Of a DNA stretch of 64,000 nucleotides, positions 42,162 through 51,460 are shown piece after piece; the first letter of the stretch is position 1, and each line of letters starts with the position of its first letter. The DNA lies in assembly GCA_963841105.1 (NCBI GenBank), contig CAWJCB010000028.1:62001-126000 (forward strand), given 5' to 3'. This stretch comes from VAZQ01 sp963841105. Its GTDB lineage: Bacteria > Pseudomonadota > Alphaproteobacteria > Rhizobiales > Xanthobacteraceae. Under the pieces are notes generated by a model. The model saw nothing but the letters and a program-made list of their open reading frames with translations. It was not told the origin of the DNA and made no database searches. The translations under genes were made by a program, and so were the position numbers.

Positions 42162-43288
42162 TCCCGAGCCATGACCAGATCGTCGCGATGCACCATCGCG
42201 GCACGGCCTCCAAATCCCAGAATTGACAGGATATCGGATGACGACCGCCCCCTGATCTTGGACGCATCGTCTGCGTCATAGGCGACGAGCCCGCGGGCCA
42301 CCTCTGCTCCGTCGGGTCCGCGGATCACCACAGCATCTCCGCGCGCAAACGAGCCCTCGACGCGGAGCACCCCCGCCGGGAGCAGGCTCTTGCCGGTGCG
42401 CAAGGCCGCGACAGCGCCGGTATCGATGGTCAGGATACCCTTTGGCTCGAGGCTGCCTGCGATCCATTTCTTGCGGGCGGTTACCGGGCTTGCCGCGGTA
42501 AGAAACCAGGTGCATCGCGCTCCCGCAGCCAGCGTGGCCAGCGGATGGGGGATGCGGCCCGAGGCGATCACCATGTGCGTGCCGCCATGCGTTGCGATCT
42601 TCCCCGCTTCGATCTTCGTCAGCATGCCCCCGCGCGACAATTCCGATCCGGCCGCGCCCGCCATTGCCTCGATTGCCGGCGTGATGCGCTCCACCACGGG
42701 AACGAACCTGGCGCCTTGGTTTGCAGCGGGCGGCGCATCATAGAGCCCCTCGACATCCGAAAGCAGCACGAGCAGATCCGCACTCGCCATGGTAGCGACG
42801 CGTGCGGCGAGCCGATCGTTATCCCCGTAACGAATTTCGCTTGTCGCTACGGTGTCGTTCTCATTGATCACGGGCACGGCGCGCCATTCCAGCAGCTTGC
42901 CGATGGTGGATCGGGCATTGAGATAGCGTCGGCGCTCTTCGGTATCTTGCAGTGTGACCAGCACTTGGCCTGCGGTGATGCCATGCCGGCCGAGCACCTC
43001 CGACCAGGTTCGCGCGAGCGATATCTGGCCCACGGCCGCGGCGGCCTGGCTGTCCTCCAGCTTCATCGGACCGGGCGGCAGCCCAAGCACGGCGCGGCCA
43101 AGCGCGATCGCGCCGGAGGACACCACCAGCATGTCGCGGCCGTCCTGATGCAACTGCGCAATGTCCTGCGCAAGCGCCGCGAGCCATTGCTCGTCCAGCC
43201 GGCCTGCCTTGCTGTCGACCAGAAGCGAGGAACCGACCTTGACGACGATGCGGCGGAAATCAGTGAGGCTGGGTTTGGGGCGGGACAT
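42158..43288 (-). CDS. proB: Glutamate 5-kinase
   Basis: 376 residues from ATG 43288. The amino acid kinase domain begins RRIVVKVGSSLLVDS, followed by VVSSGAIALGRAVLG, VPVINENDTVATSEIRYGDNDRLAARVA and LSDVEGLYDAPP; a C-terminal PUA domain follows from about residue 280 (KGILTIDTGAVAALRTGKSLLPAGV). It phosphorylates glutamate as the first step of proline synthesis. The gene follows obgE at 130 bases, the usual Rhizobiales order, but proA, which normally comes next, is absent here; the stop is instead embedded in a long inverted repeat. Confidence 0.95.
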   Translation of the reverse strand: MSRPKPSLTDFRRIVVKVGSSLLVDSKAGRLDEQWLAALAQDIAQLHQDGRDMLVVSSGAIALGRAVLGLPPGPMKLEDSQAAAAVGQISLARTWSEVLGRHGITAGQVLVTLQDTEERRRYLNARSTIGKLLEWRAVPVINENDTVATSEIRYGDNDRLAARVATMASADLLVLLSDVEGLYDAPPAANQGARFVPVVERITPAIEAMAGAAGSELSRGGMLTKIEAGKIATHGGTHMVIASGRIPHPLATLAAGARCTWFLTAASPVTARKKWIAGSLEPKGILTIDTGAVAALRTGKSLLPAGVLRVEGSFARGDAVVIRGPDGAEVARGLVAYDADDASKIRGRSSSDILSILGFGGRAAMVHRDDLVMARD

Positions 43289-43420
43289 TCGTTCGACCGG
43301 CGAGGCGACAAACCAATAGCCGCATCAAAGCGTTGATAACAGGGCTCTGTTGTGCATGGCCTTGGTGGGTTCGCCGAGGCGTTGGCATGAGCCGACGTGC
43401 CCAACGTGCCCCCTGCTGGC

Positions 43421-44473
43421 TCAGGGTAGCCACGCGGGCGCTGCGAGCGCCTCGCCTTGCGCGATACCAGCCGCGTCAATGGTTTGGATCATCGCGCGCA
43501 GCGCCGCCGGGACCCCCGCTCCGGTGACGCTCGAAAGGACCAGAACCGCTGCTTGGCTGCCCGCAGCCGAGCGCATCGCCTTGCGCAGCCGCGAAGTCTG
43601 AAGCGTCAGCTGCTCTGGCGCGAGCGCATCCGATTTGCTCAGGGCCACCAACTCCGGCTTCTCAGGCAAGCCATGGCCATAGGCTTCGAGCTCTGCGCGT
43701 ATGGTTCTGTAAGCCTTGCCGGCATCGTCCGTGGTCCCATCGACGAGATGCAGGAGCACGCGGCAACGCTCGACGTGGCCGAGGAACCGATCGCCCAGGC
43801 CTGCTCCCTCATGCGCGCCTTCGATCAGTCCGGGAATGTCTGCAACCACGAATTCGCGGCCGTCGATTGCGGCAACGCCGAGCTGAGGGCGGAGCGTGGT
43901 GAAAGGATAGTCCGCGATCTTCGGCTTGGCCGCGCTGACCGTTGCGAGGAAGGTGGATTTCCCGGCGTTCGGGAGCCCGACAATGCCGGCGTCGGCGATC
44001 AGCTTGAGGCGCAGCCGAATGGTGAGCTCTTCACCGGCCTGCCCCGGATTGGCGCGGCGCGGCGCACGATTGGTCGCGGTTTTGAAGTGCGCGTTGCCGA
44101 AGCCGCCATTCCCGCCGCGCGCAAGCGCGGCGCGCTGGCCTGCGCGGGCAAGATCGGCGAGGAGTGTCTCGCCGTCCTCCTCGTATATCTGGGTGCCCGC
44201 GGGCACTTTGAGCACGACGTCGGCGCCGTTGGCGCCATGGCGATCCTTTCCCATGCCGCCGGCTCCGTTGCGAGCTTTGAAGTGCTGCTGGTAGCGGTAG
44301 TCGATGAGCGTATTGAGCCCATCAACGGCCTCCGCGATGACGTCGCCGCCCTTTCCCCCATCGCCGCCGTTAGGACCGCCGAACTCGATGAACTTCTCGC
44401 GGCGGAATGCTACGCAACCGTTCCCGCCGTCGCCGGAGCGGATGTAAACCTTGGCTTCATCCAGGAATTTCAT
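43421..44473 (-). CDS. obgE: GTPase Obg/CgtA
   Basis: 350 residues from ATG 44473. The N-terminal Obg domain MKFLDEAKVYIRSGDGGNGCVAFRREKFIEFGGPNGGDGG is followed by the GTPase domain with P-loop GLPNAGKSTFLA, switch region ADYPFTTLRPQLG, DIPGLIEGAHEGAGLG and NKSD-equivalent ALSKSDAL. Obg binds the 50S ribosome and links GTP level to growth and ribosome assembly. rplU and rpmA, often just upstream, are not present in the 640 bases ahead of it. Confidence 0.95.
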   Translation of the reverse strand: MKFLDEAKVYIRSGDGGNGCVAFRREKFIEFGGPNGGDGGKGGDVIAEAVDGLNTLIDYRYQQHFKARNGAGGMGKDRHGANGADVVLKVPAGTQIYEEDGETLLADLARAGQRAALARGGNGGFGNAHFKTATNRAPRRANPGQAGEELTIRLRLKLIADAGIVGLPNAGKSTFLATVSAAKPKIADYPFTTLRPQLGVAAIDGREFVVADIPGLIEGAHEGAGLGDRFLGHVERCRVLLHLVDGTTDDAGKAYRTIRAELEAYGHGLPEKPELVALSKSDALAPEQLTLQTSRLRKAMRSAAGSQAAVLVLSSVTGAGVPAALRAMIQTIDAAGIAQGEALAAPAWLP

Positions 44474-45121
44474 GACCTGCGAGATATGCGGCCCCCGGCT
44501 GAAAGGGGAGGGCCATTTGATTCGGTCGCGGAATCCTCGGGGCGCTGAGGCTCATGTCTCAACGGCGGAATTGTCGTAGCGGAGAGACCACGGCCGGAGT
44601 TTGTGAAATAAATGCGCCTTTTCGGCGTTGCTGAATTATCTAAGTCCTTGATTTCATTAACTTATCAATTTCAATTCAGGAAAACCGCAACTTTTAGAAT
44701 ATCGGACGCCGGCTTACAACCCGCAAGCGCTTCAACGGGTATCAATGTGACGAGCTAATAGTATCCGACAAACCAAAAGCCCAGTGCCAGAAACAGCACC
44801 GGGAGAAAGGGGGCGAATTATCGATTGCGCCAAGCATTCACCGGGAGGGGCCAAGGTGGGCCATGCCTCACTGATGCGGCCCGATAGGCCGCTCCCGATG
44901 CTGCGCTCGCCAATGTGCCGCTACGCCGCAACCCGAACGTTGCCGCGGCGATCATCGCGGCCTGGATAACCCGGGGGCATCGCACCTCCGTTCGGTTGTT
45001 TCATCGTTGGCGCAAATGCCAATCTACAGCATTTTGCGCTACGTTCTGATTCTGGTGAGTCGAGGTGCCGCTGTCAATACTTTTCCGCGGACGCAAAGCT
45101 CAAGTTTCCATTACCAACTTT
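44474..45121. other. Gene-free stretch with an AT-rich patch
   Basis: About 650 bases between obgE and the D-aminoacylase remnant. It holds a noticeably AT-rich patch at about 44606-44760 (AATTATCTAAGTCC... region) in otherwise GC-rich sequence. A weak C/G-rich inverted segment at 44491-44513 lies in the obgE leader. I find no tRNA, convincing open frame or full repeat. The AT-rich part may contain the obgE promoter or a remnant of foreign DNA. Confidence 0.4.
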
Positions 45122-46734
45122 TCAGTGCACCGCTCCGGCGTTGTCCCTTCTGAGAACTTTTCCCGGCAGCATGCCGGTATGAAGCGAATTGTTGACAACA
45201 ATCACGCCGTTGACGAGCACCGTGGTGCGGCTTCCGCTGGGAAACCGATGCGGATCGGAATAGGTCGCGCGGTCGCGGAAATCGCCGGGATCGAAGAGTG
45301 TCACGTCCGCCTGATAGCCCTCTTTCAGGAGACCGCGATCTTTGAGCTTTAGCGCACGCGCAGGCGCGCCGGTCATTTTGTGGATGGCAAGCTCCAATGT
45401 GAGGGTTCCAAGCTCTCCGACATAATGTCCGATCACACGCGGAAACGTGCCGTAGAATCGAGGATGCGGCATGCCCTGGCTCACAGTTCCGTAAGGAGCG
45501 ACGCAATTGCCGTCGGATCCAATCAGGGCAAAAGGCGAGCGCACGATCTCGCGGATGTCGTCCTCTGAAATCGATGTGACGAGCACGCGCGTGGCGCCTT
45601 TGTCCTCGATCAGATAGTCCGCGATCGTATCGATTGGATCCTGCCCGGCCTTCGCAAGCCAGCGCAGCGATGGTGCGTCCGGCGTTTTCCGGCATGGTGG
45701 GCGAAATCGAGAGCTGCACGCATTCCCACGATTGGATGCGGCCCCAGTTATTGAGCCCGGCGCGGGCGATGTCGGCCCGAATGCGCTGGCGCGTCTGGGG
45801 CAGGCGCAGCCGCTCCAACATCGCCGCGACGCCGCCTGCCTGGACCCATTGCGGCAGCAGATTCTTCAGCGGATTGCTGCCGGCGGCATAGGGATAGAAA
45901 TCGCAATCGATGTCGAAACCGCGCGCCTTGGCCGCCGCAATCATGTCAAGGGCGCGCGCGGCCTTGCCCCAGTTGTCCATGCCCGAGCATTTGAGATGCA
46001 CGACCTCCACGTGCACCTTGCATCTTTCGGCAATCTCGATGGCTTCCGCGAGCGCCGCTATCACGTTGTTCGATTCATCGCGCAGATGGGTGAAGTAGCC
46101 GGCGTTGTATCTCTCCAGCACCCGGCAAAGCGCGATCATCTCTTCCGGCTGCGCATACGATCCGGGAGCGGTGAACAGGCCGGAGGAGAGCCCCAGCGCG
46201 CCCGCATCAAGGGCCTCTCGGAGCAAACCAATCATTGCGTCGAGCTCACGCGCGCCGGGCTGCCTCTGCTCCATTCCCATGACCATCAAACGCAGCGTGT
46301 TGTGGCCGACGAGCATGCCGGCGTTCACGGCGATGGCCGGGAAGCGGTCGAGATACTCGGAGAATGTCGTCTCCTGAAAGGGCAGCCATGGCGCGCTCGG
46401 GCTCAAATAGTCGCGCAATAGATCGACTTTCCCCGCCAGCACGGGCGCAACCGAGAAGCCGCAATGTCCGATGATCTCGGTTGTCACGCCTTGACGCACC
46501 TTGCTCTCGGCCTTGGGATTGATCGGCAACGTGAAGTCGGAGTGCGTCTTGATGTCGATGAAACCCGGCGTCACTGCGAGGCCGCGCGCGTCGATGACCC
46601 TCCCGGCCCTGACCTGCGGCCCTGGGCCAATCGCGGCAATGCGACCATTGCGGATCGCGAGAATCTGCGGGACGCCCGGAGGCTCCTGTTCCGTCGAACA
46701 GGAGGCCACCGCGGATGAGAAGCTCGTGCTCCAT
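45122..46734 (-). pseudogene. D-aminoacylase / N-acyl-D-amino-acid deacylase family, two frameshifts
   Basis: Reading from ATG 46734 the N terminus MEHELLIRGGLLFDGTG fits the family, but one extra base near 46684-46688 shifts it; the main frame continues QILAIRNGRIAAIG, GFIDIKTHSDF, KVRQGVTTEIIGHCGFS and FTHLRDESNNVI. A second extra base at 45656-45657 shifts again; the next frame gives AKAGQDPIDTIADYLIEDKGATRVLVTSIS to the end at 45122. The restored protein is about 537 residues. The first histidine of the metal-binding HxH is Lys (IKTH), a variant I believe occurs in a Rhizobiales subgroup. Two lesions make this the most decayed gene of the window. Confidence 0.75.
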
Positions 46735-46879
46735 CACGGGCCGATGTCAGAACGTGTTTGCAATGATGCAGGAACGCGTCGCGCCTGCCGGCATTGTCTG
46801 CGAGAGCGGAGCAAGGCACCTTCGCGCGTGCACCGCAGCTGGTCCAGCCGCATGCAAATCTTGGCCTGGAATTGTAGCG

Positions 46880-48490
46880 ATGGCGAGTACATCATGGTGG
46901 CAGGCAGCGGTCATATATCAGATTTATCCGCGCTCCTTTCAGGATACGAACCGCGACGGGGTTGGCGACATCCAGGGAATAATTCGCAGGCTGCCGCACC
47001 TCGTCGAGCTTGGAATAGATGCAATCTGGATTTCTCCGATCTTTCCTTCGCCGATGTCCGATTTCGGCTACGACATTTCGAGCTACTTCGACATCGATCC
47101 CGTTTTTGGAAGCCTGCGGGATTTCGACGAGCTCATGTCGGCGGCACGCCGGCATGGCCTGAAGCTGCTGCTCGACCTTGTTCCCAATCATACCTCTGAC
47201 CGACATCCATGGTTCATTGCAAGCCGCACGTCGCGGGAAAGCTCAAAACGCGACTGGTACATCTGGCGCGATCCCGGACCAGGAGGCGGACCGCCGAACA
47301 ACTGGCTCTCGCAATTCGGCGGCAGTGCGTGGGCGCTCGATCACCGGACGGGGCAGTATTATTACCACGCATTTCTCAACCAGCAGCCGGATCTCAACTG
47401 GCGCAATTGCGAAGTGCGAAACGCCATCTACGACGTGATGCGATTCTGGTTGCAGCGAGGCGTCGACGGGTTTCGGGTCGATGTTCTTTGGCATCTCATC
47501 AAGGACAACGAATTTCGCGACAACCCGCCCAATCCGGGTTTCACGCCTCAGCAACCGCCACACGAAGCCTTGCTCCCTCTCTACACGGCCGACCGTCCCG
47601 AGATCGACGAAGTTGTTCGTGAGATGCGCGCCGTGGTCGAGGAATTTCCCGATCGTCTGCTCATCGGCGAGATCTATCTGCCGGTCGAGCGGCTGGTCGC
47701 CTATTACGGGCGCCACCTCGACGGCGCTCACCTGCCGTTCAACTTTGCGCTGCTCAAGGCATCCTGGCATGCGCGCGCGATCGCGCAACTGATCGATCGA
47801 TATGAAGCGCTGCTGCCGGCGGGCGGTTGGCCGAACTGGGTTCTGGGCAATCATGATGTCCCGCGACTGGCAAGCCGCATCGGGCGGGAACAGGCGGGTA
47901 TCGCGGCGATGCTTCTGCTGACGTTGCGCGGCACTCCGACGATCTATTACGGCGAGGAAATCGGGATGCTGCAGGTTCCCATTGCCGCCGATCGGGTGCG
48001 GGATCCGTTTCAGAAGAACGTGCCTGAGATCAATGTCGGTCGCGATGGCTGCCGCACACCCATGCAGTGGGACGCGAGCGCCCATGCTGGTTTCTCCCAA
48101 GCGCAACCGTGGCTGCCGGTCGGCGAAACCTATCAGCACGAGAACGTGGAGAAGGAGCGGCGCGACAATGCTTCCCTCTATAACCTCTACCGGCGCTTGA
48201 TCGCGCTGCGACGTTCGCGCCGGGCGCTGGTGAGTGGCTCCTATCGACCGCTCGAGGCGGGCGGCGATTTGCTGCTGTTCGTTCGCCAACATGAGAACGA
48301 GCGGCTGCTGGTGGCGCTCAATCTGGGGCGCGAGCCGCTGGTCGCGGCGATCTCTGTGGGCAAGCCAGCGGGCAGCATCGTGCTCTCATGTGGCGCCGAC
48401 CGCGAAGGCGAGCGCGTGACCGGCGGGATAAACCTGCGGGCCAACGAGGGTGTGGTGATCGAACTGGATGCCGGCGGCGAGCTGCCGTAG
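46880..48490 (+). CDS. GH13 alpha-glucosidase (oligo-1,6-glucosidase-like)
   Basis: 536 residues from ATG 46880, where the family sequence begins (WWQAAVIYQIYPRSFQDTNRDGVGDIQGI). All GH13 catalytic regions are present: nucleophile D201 in GVDGFRVDV, acid/base E264 in LIGEIYLP, and D326 in GNHD; DLVPNHTSDRHPWF is conserved region I. A C-terminal beta domain follows from about residue 450. No signal peptide, so a cytoplasmic enzyme that cuts short alpha-glucosides such as sucrose, trehalose or isomaltose. It lies next to a second GH13 gene. Confidence 0.88.
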   Translation: MASTSWWQAAVIYQIYPRSFQDTNRDGVGDIQGIIRRLPHLVELGIDAIWISPIFPSPMSDFGYDISSYFDIDPVFGSLRDFDELMSAARRHGLKLLLDLVPNHTSDRHPWFIASRTSRESSKRDWYIWRDPGPGGGPPNNWLSQFGGSAWALDHRTGQYYYHAFLNQQPDLNWRNCEVRNAIYDVMRFWLQRGVDGFRVDVLWHLIKDNEFRDNPPNPGFTPQQPPHEALLPLYTADRPEIDEVVREMRAVVEEFPDRLLIGEIYLPVERLVAYYGRHLDGAHLPFNFALLKASWHARAIAQLIDRYEALLPAGGWPNWVLGNHDVPRLASRIGREQAGIAAMLLLTLRGTPTIYYGEEIGMLQVPIAADRVRDPFQKNVPEINVGRDGCRTPMQWDASAHAGFSQAQPWLPVGETYQHENVEKERRDNASLYNLYRRLIALRRSRRALVSGSYRPLEAGGDLLLFVRQHENERLLVALNLGREPLVAAISVGKPAGSIVLSCGADREGERVTGGINLRANEGVVIELDAGGELP

Positions 48491-48542
48491 CGCTGCGCGG
48501 CAAATTAGGACAGCATTTCCCTAGTTCCCATCATATCACCGG

Positions 48543-48690
48543 CCTCGTCCTGAGGAGCCCGCAGCGCAGACAAGTTTACGCAGTCTGCGCAAGCTTGACT
48601 GCGTTGCGGGCGTCTCGAAGGACGGCCACAAGCGAGATCGCGCCAGTCTCCATCCTTCGAGACGGCGCTGCGCGCCTCCTCAGGATGAGG
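48543..48690. repeat. Palindromic intergenic repeat, family 1, copy b (opposite orientation, with insert)
   Basis: Begins CCTCGTCCTGAGGAGCCCGC and ends GCGCGCCTCCTCAGGATGAGG, which are the reverse complements of the end and start of copy a at 28721-28832. The inner CGTCTCGAAGGACGG / CCATCCTTCGAGACG pair is also shared. Unlike copy a it carries about 45 extra bases near 48555-48602, themselves containing CGCAGAC...TCTGCG. It sits between the two GH13 genes. Confidence 0.85.
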
Positions 48691-48760
48691 TCCGTCGTTG
48701 GAACCAGAGCGGCGGCGGCAGGTTAGACGGCAACTGCGGTCGCGCGCAGGCGCGGATTCC

Positions 48761-50443
48761 ATGATCAACGACCTCTGGTACAAGAACGCCATCGTCTACA
48801 ATCTCTCCGTCGGCACCTATATGGATGCCAACGGCGATGGCGTCGGCGATTTTCAAGGGCTTATGCGCCGGCTCGATTACCTGCACGGGCTGGGCGTCAC
48901 CGCAGTTTGGTTGATGCCGTTTCAGCCCTCCCCGGGCAGGGATGACGGCTACGACATCTCCGACTACTACGGCGTCAACGAAGCTTACGGCACGCTCGGC
49001 GACTTTGTCGAATTCACCCATGCCGCCAAGCAGCGCGGCATCCGGGTGCTCATCGATCTCGTGGTCAATCATACCTCAGACCAGCACCCCTGGTTTCGGC
49101 AGGCGCGCGGCGATCGCAACTCGCCATACCGCGAGTGGTACGTGTGGTCGGATCGCAAGCCTGCGGATGCCAACAAGGGAATGGTGTTTCCCGGCGTGCA
49201 GAAATCGACGTGGAGCTACGACCGGGAGGCCAAGGCCTGGTATTTTCATCGCTTCTATGACTTCCAGCCCGATCTCAATACGTCGAATCCCGAGGTGCAG
49301 GCGGAAATTCTCAAGGTCATGGGGTTCTGGATCCAGCTCGGAGTTTCGGGATTTCGCATGGATGCCGTTCCCTTCATCATTTCAAAGAAGGGGCCAAAGG
49401 TAAAACGGCCGGTCGAGCAATACGACATGTTGCGCGCGCTGCGTGAGTTTCTGCAGTGGCGGCAAGGTGACGCGATCATCCTGGCGGAAGCCAATGTGCT
49501 GCCGAGAACCGACATGGATTATTTCGGCAATGCCGGGGATCGAATGCACATGATGTTCAACTTCCAGGCAAACCAAACCTTGTTCTATGCACTGGCGACA
49601 GCCGATAAGAGGCCGCTGGTCAAAGCGCTCAATGCCACGCGGACGCGGCCGCAAACCGCGCAGTGGGGCATGTTCCTGCGCAATCACGATGAGCTTGACC
49701 TTGGACGCCTGACCCAGGAGCAACGCCAGAAAGTGTTCGAAGCGTTCGGGCCGTCGCAGGATATGCAACTCTATGATCGCGGCATCCGCCGCCGGCTCGC
49801 GCCGATGTTGAACGGCGACCGCCGCCGGCTCGAGCTTGCCTACAGCCTCATGTTCACTCTGCCGGGAACGCCGGTCATCCGCTACGGCGATGAGCTCGGC
49901 ATGGGAGATAATCTCGATCTGCCGGAGCGAGTTGCGGCGCGAACCCCTATGCAATGGTTGACCGAACCGCAGGCGGGCTTTACCAAAAGCAAGCAGCCGA
50001 TCGTCCCCGTCATCGATTCCGGACCGTATGGATTCGAGCACATCAATGCCGCCGTGCAACGGCGTGATCCCAATTCAATGCTGAACTGGACGGAACGCAT
50101 TATCCGCATGCGCAAGGAAGTGCCGGAAATCGGCTGGGGAGCCTTCAAGGCCATCGAAACGAACGAGCGAGCCGTGCTGGCCATGCGCTACGACTGGCGC
50201 AACAACGCGGTTCTGTTCATTCACAATCTCGACGACAGCCCGCGCGAAGTGCGCTTTGGCCTCAAGGACGAACAGGGAAAGCTGCTGGTGAACTTATTGA
50301 GCGATTCCCACAGCCATGCCGGCCCCGATGGAAAGCACCATCTGCTGATGGAGGCGTTTGGCTATCGCTGGTTCCGGGTTGGCGGGCTCGACTATCTATT
50401 GAAAAGGACCAACATCGATCGTCCGACGAAGGGATCCAAGTGA
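48761..50443 (+). CDS. GH13 enzyme of the trehalose synthase / alpha-amylase group
   Basis: 560 residues from ATG 48761 (LWYKNAIVYNLSVGTYMDANGDGVGDFQGL). Catalytic residues: nucleophile D201 in GFRMDAVPF, acid/base E243 in ILAEANVLP, and D310 in RNHDELDL. The WYKNAIVY start, VVNHTSDQHPWFRQAR and the REWYVWSD block resemble trehalose synthase (TreS), which interconverts maltose and trehalose; the fused maltokinase domain of some TreS proteins is absent. Known TreS signature regions are not all identical, so amylase-type hydrolysis is also possible. No signal peptide. The pair of GH13 genes suggests trehalose or maltose metabolism. Confidence 0.82.
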   Translation: MINDLWYKNAIVYNLSVGTYMDANGDGVGDFQGLMRRLDYLHGLGVTAVWLMPFQPSPGRDDGYDISDYYGVNEAYGTLGDFVEFTHAAKQRGIRVLIDLVVNHTSDQHPWFRQARGDRNSPYREWYVWSDRKPADANKGMVFPGVQKSTWSYDREAKAWYFHRFYDFQPDLNTSNPEVQAEILKVMGFWIQLGVSGFRMDAVPFIISKKGPKVKRPVEQYDMLRALREFLQWRQGDAIILAEANVLPRTDMDYFGNAGDRMHMMFNFQANQTLFYALATADKRPLVKALNATRTRPQTAQWGMFLRNHDELDLGRLTQEQRQKVFEAFGPSQDMQLYDRGIRRRLAPMLNGDRRRLELAYSLMFTLPGTPVIRYGDELGMGDNLDLPERVAARTPMQWLTEPQAGFTKSKQPIVPVIDSGPYGFEHINAAVQRRDPNSMLNWTERIIRMRKEVPEIGWGAFKAIETNERAVLAMRYDWRNNAVLFIHNLDDSPREVRFGLKDEQGKLLVNLLSDSHSHAGPDGKHHLLMEAFGYRWFRVGGLDYLLKRTNIDRPTKGSK

Positions 50444-50454
50444 GGATATCTTGA

Positions 50455-51339
50455 TCAGCCCTTCAACAGCTCAACCAGCGTCTTGCCAAGTCGGGCTGGT
50501 GAGGGTGAGACCTTGATACCTGCCGTCTCCATGGCGGCTATCTTGGATTCCGCGTCGCCCTTGCCTCCCGAGATGATTGCCCCCGCATGTCCCATGCGGC
50601 GCCCCGGCGGAGCGGTACGGCCCGCGATGAAGCCCACCGTCGGTTTCTTGCGTCCGCGGCGCCCTTCGTCGATGAGGAATTGCGCCGCATTCTCCTCGGC
50701 GGCGCCGCCGATCTCGCCGATCATCACGATCGCCTCGGTCGCCTTGTCGGCCAGGAACATCTCCAAGATATCGATGAACTCCGTTCCCTTCACAGGATCG
50801 CCGCCAATCCCGACGGCGGTTGTCTGCCCGAGCCCCTCGCGCGTGGTCTGAAAGACAGCCTCGTAAGTAAGCGTGCCCGAACGCGAAACGATGCCGATCC
50901 TGCCGCGCTGAAAAATGTTTCCCGGCATGATGCCGATCTTGCATTCGCCCGCGGTCATCACGCCCGGGCAGTTCGGACCTATGAGTTGCGACTTTGATCC
51001 CGACAGGGCGCGCTTGACCTTGACCATGTCGAGGACGGGAATTCCCTCGGTGATGCAGACGATGAGTGGGACCTCCGCCTGTATCGCCTCGCAGATCGCG
51101 TCTGCCGCGCCAGCCGGCGGCACATAGATGACACTGGCATCGCAACCCGTTTGCGCCTTGGCCTGCGCGACAGTGTCGAATACCGGCAACCCGAGATGAG
51201 TAGCGCCGCCCTTTCCCGGCGAAGTGCCGCCCACCATCCTGGTGCCGTAGGCAATTGCCTGCTCCGAATGGAATGTGCCGTTCTTGCCGGTGAATCCCTG
51301 GCAGATCACCTTGGTGCTGTTGTCGATCAGGATCGCCAT
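50455..51339 (-). CDS. sucD: Succinyl-CoA ligase, alpha subunit
   Basis: 294 residues from ATG 51339. CoA-binding Rossmann domain (NSTKVICQGFTGKNGTFHSEQAI), ligase domain with GPNCPGVMTAGECKIGIMP and SRSGTLTYEAVFQT, and the phosphohistidine in RRMGHAGAIISGG. With SucC it makes succinate and ATP/GTP from succinyl-CoA in the citric acid cycle. sucC is 121 bases upstream on the same strand; the gap carries a strong hairpin. The usual next genes sucA and sucB are not here: sucB and lpd are 10 kb away. Confidence 0.96.
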   Translation of the reverse strand: MAILIDNSTKVICQGFTGKNGTFHSEQAIAYGTRMVGGTSPGKGGATHLGLPVFDTVAQAKAQTGCDASVIYVPPAGAADAICEAIQAEVPLIVCITEGIPVLDMVKVKRALSGSKSQLIGPNCPGVMTAGECKIGIMPGNIFQRGRIGIVSRSGTLTYEAVFQTTREGLGQTTAVGIGGDPVKGTEFIDILEMFLADKATEAIVMIGEIGGAAEENAAQFLIDEGRRGRKKPTVGFIAGRTAPPGRRMGHAGAIISGGKGDAESKIAAMETAGIKVSPSPARLGKTLVELLKG

Positions 51340-51397
51340 TCGTATGCTCTTATCGGTGCCGCGAAACGCTGGCCGCCGCCTTTGACCTCCACCCCGA

Positions 51398-51420
51398 CCC
51401 TCCCCCTTTCAGGGGGAGGG
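51398..51420. repeat. Perfect GC hairpin between sucC and sucD
   Basis: CCCTCCCCCT-TTC-AGGGGGAGGG, a 10-bp perfect stem with a three-base loop and no T-run. The same core recurs after lpd at 61569-61598. It may stabilise or separate the sucC and sucD portions of the message. Confidence 0.8.
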
Positions 51421-51460
51421 AGCGCTCCGGAAGTGCCGCGTCGTCTGAAGTCCACTACGA

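Noticed and set aside
44630..44700. Insertion sequence end (GGCGTTGCTGAATTA-like)
   Set aside because: No matching opposite end, target duplication or transposase fragment could be found nearby.
44784..44969. Possible 61-codon gene upstream of the D-aminoacylase
   Set aside because: No ribosome site and no resemblance to a protein family; composition looks like chance.
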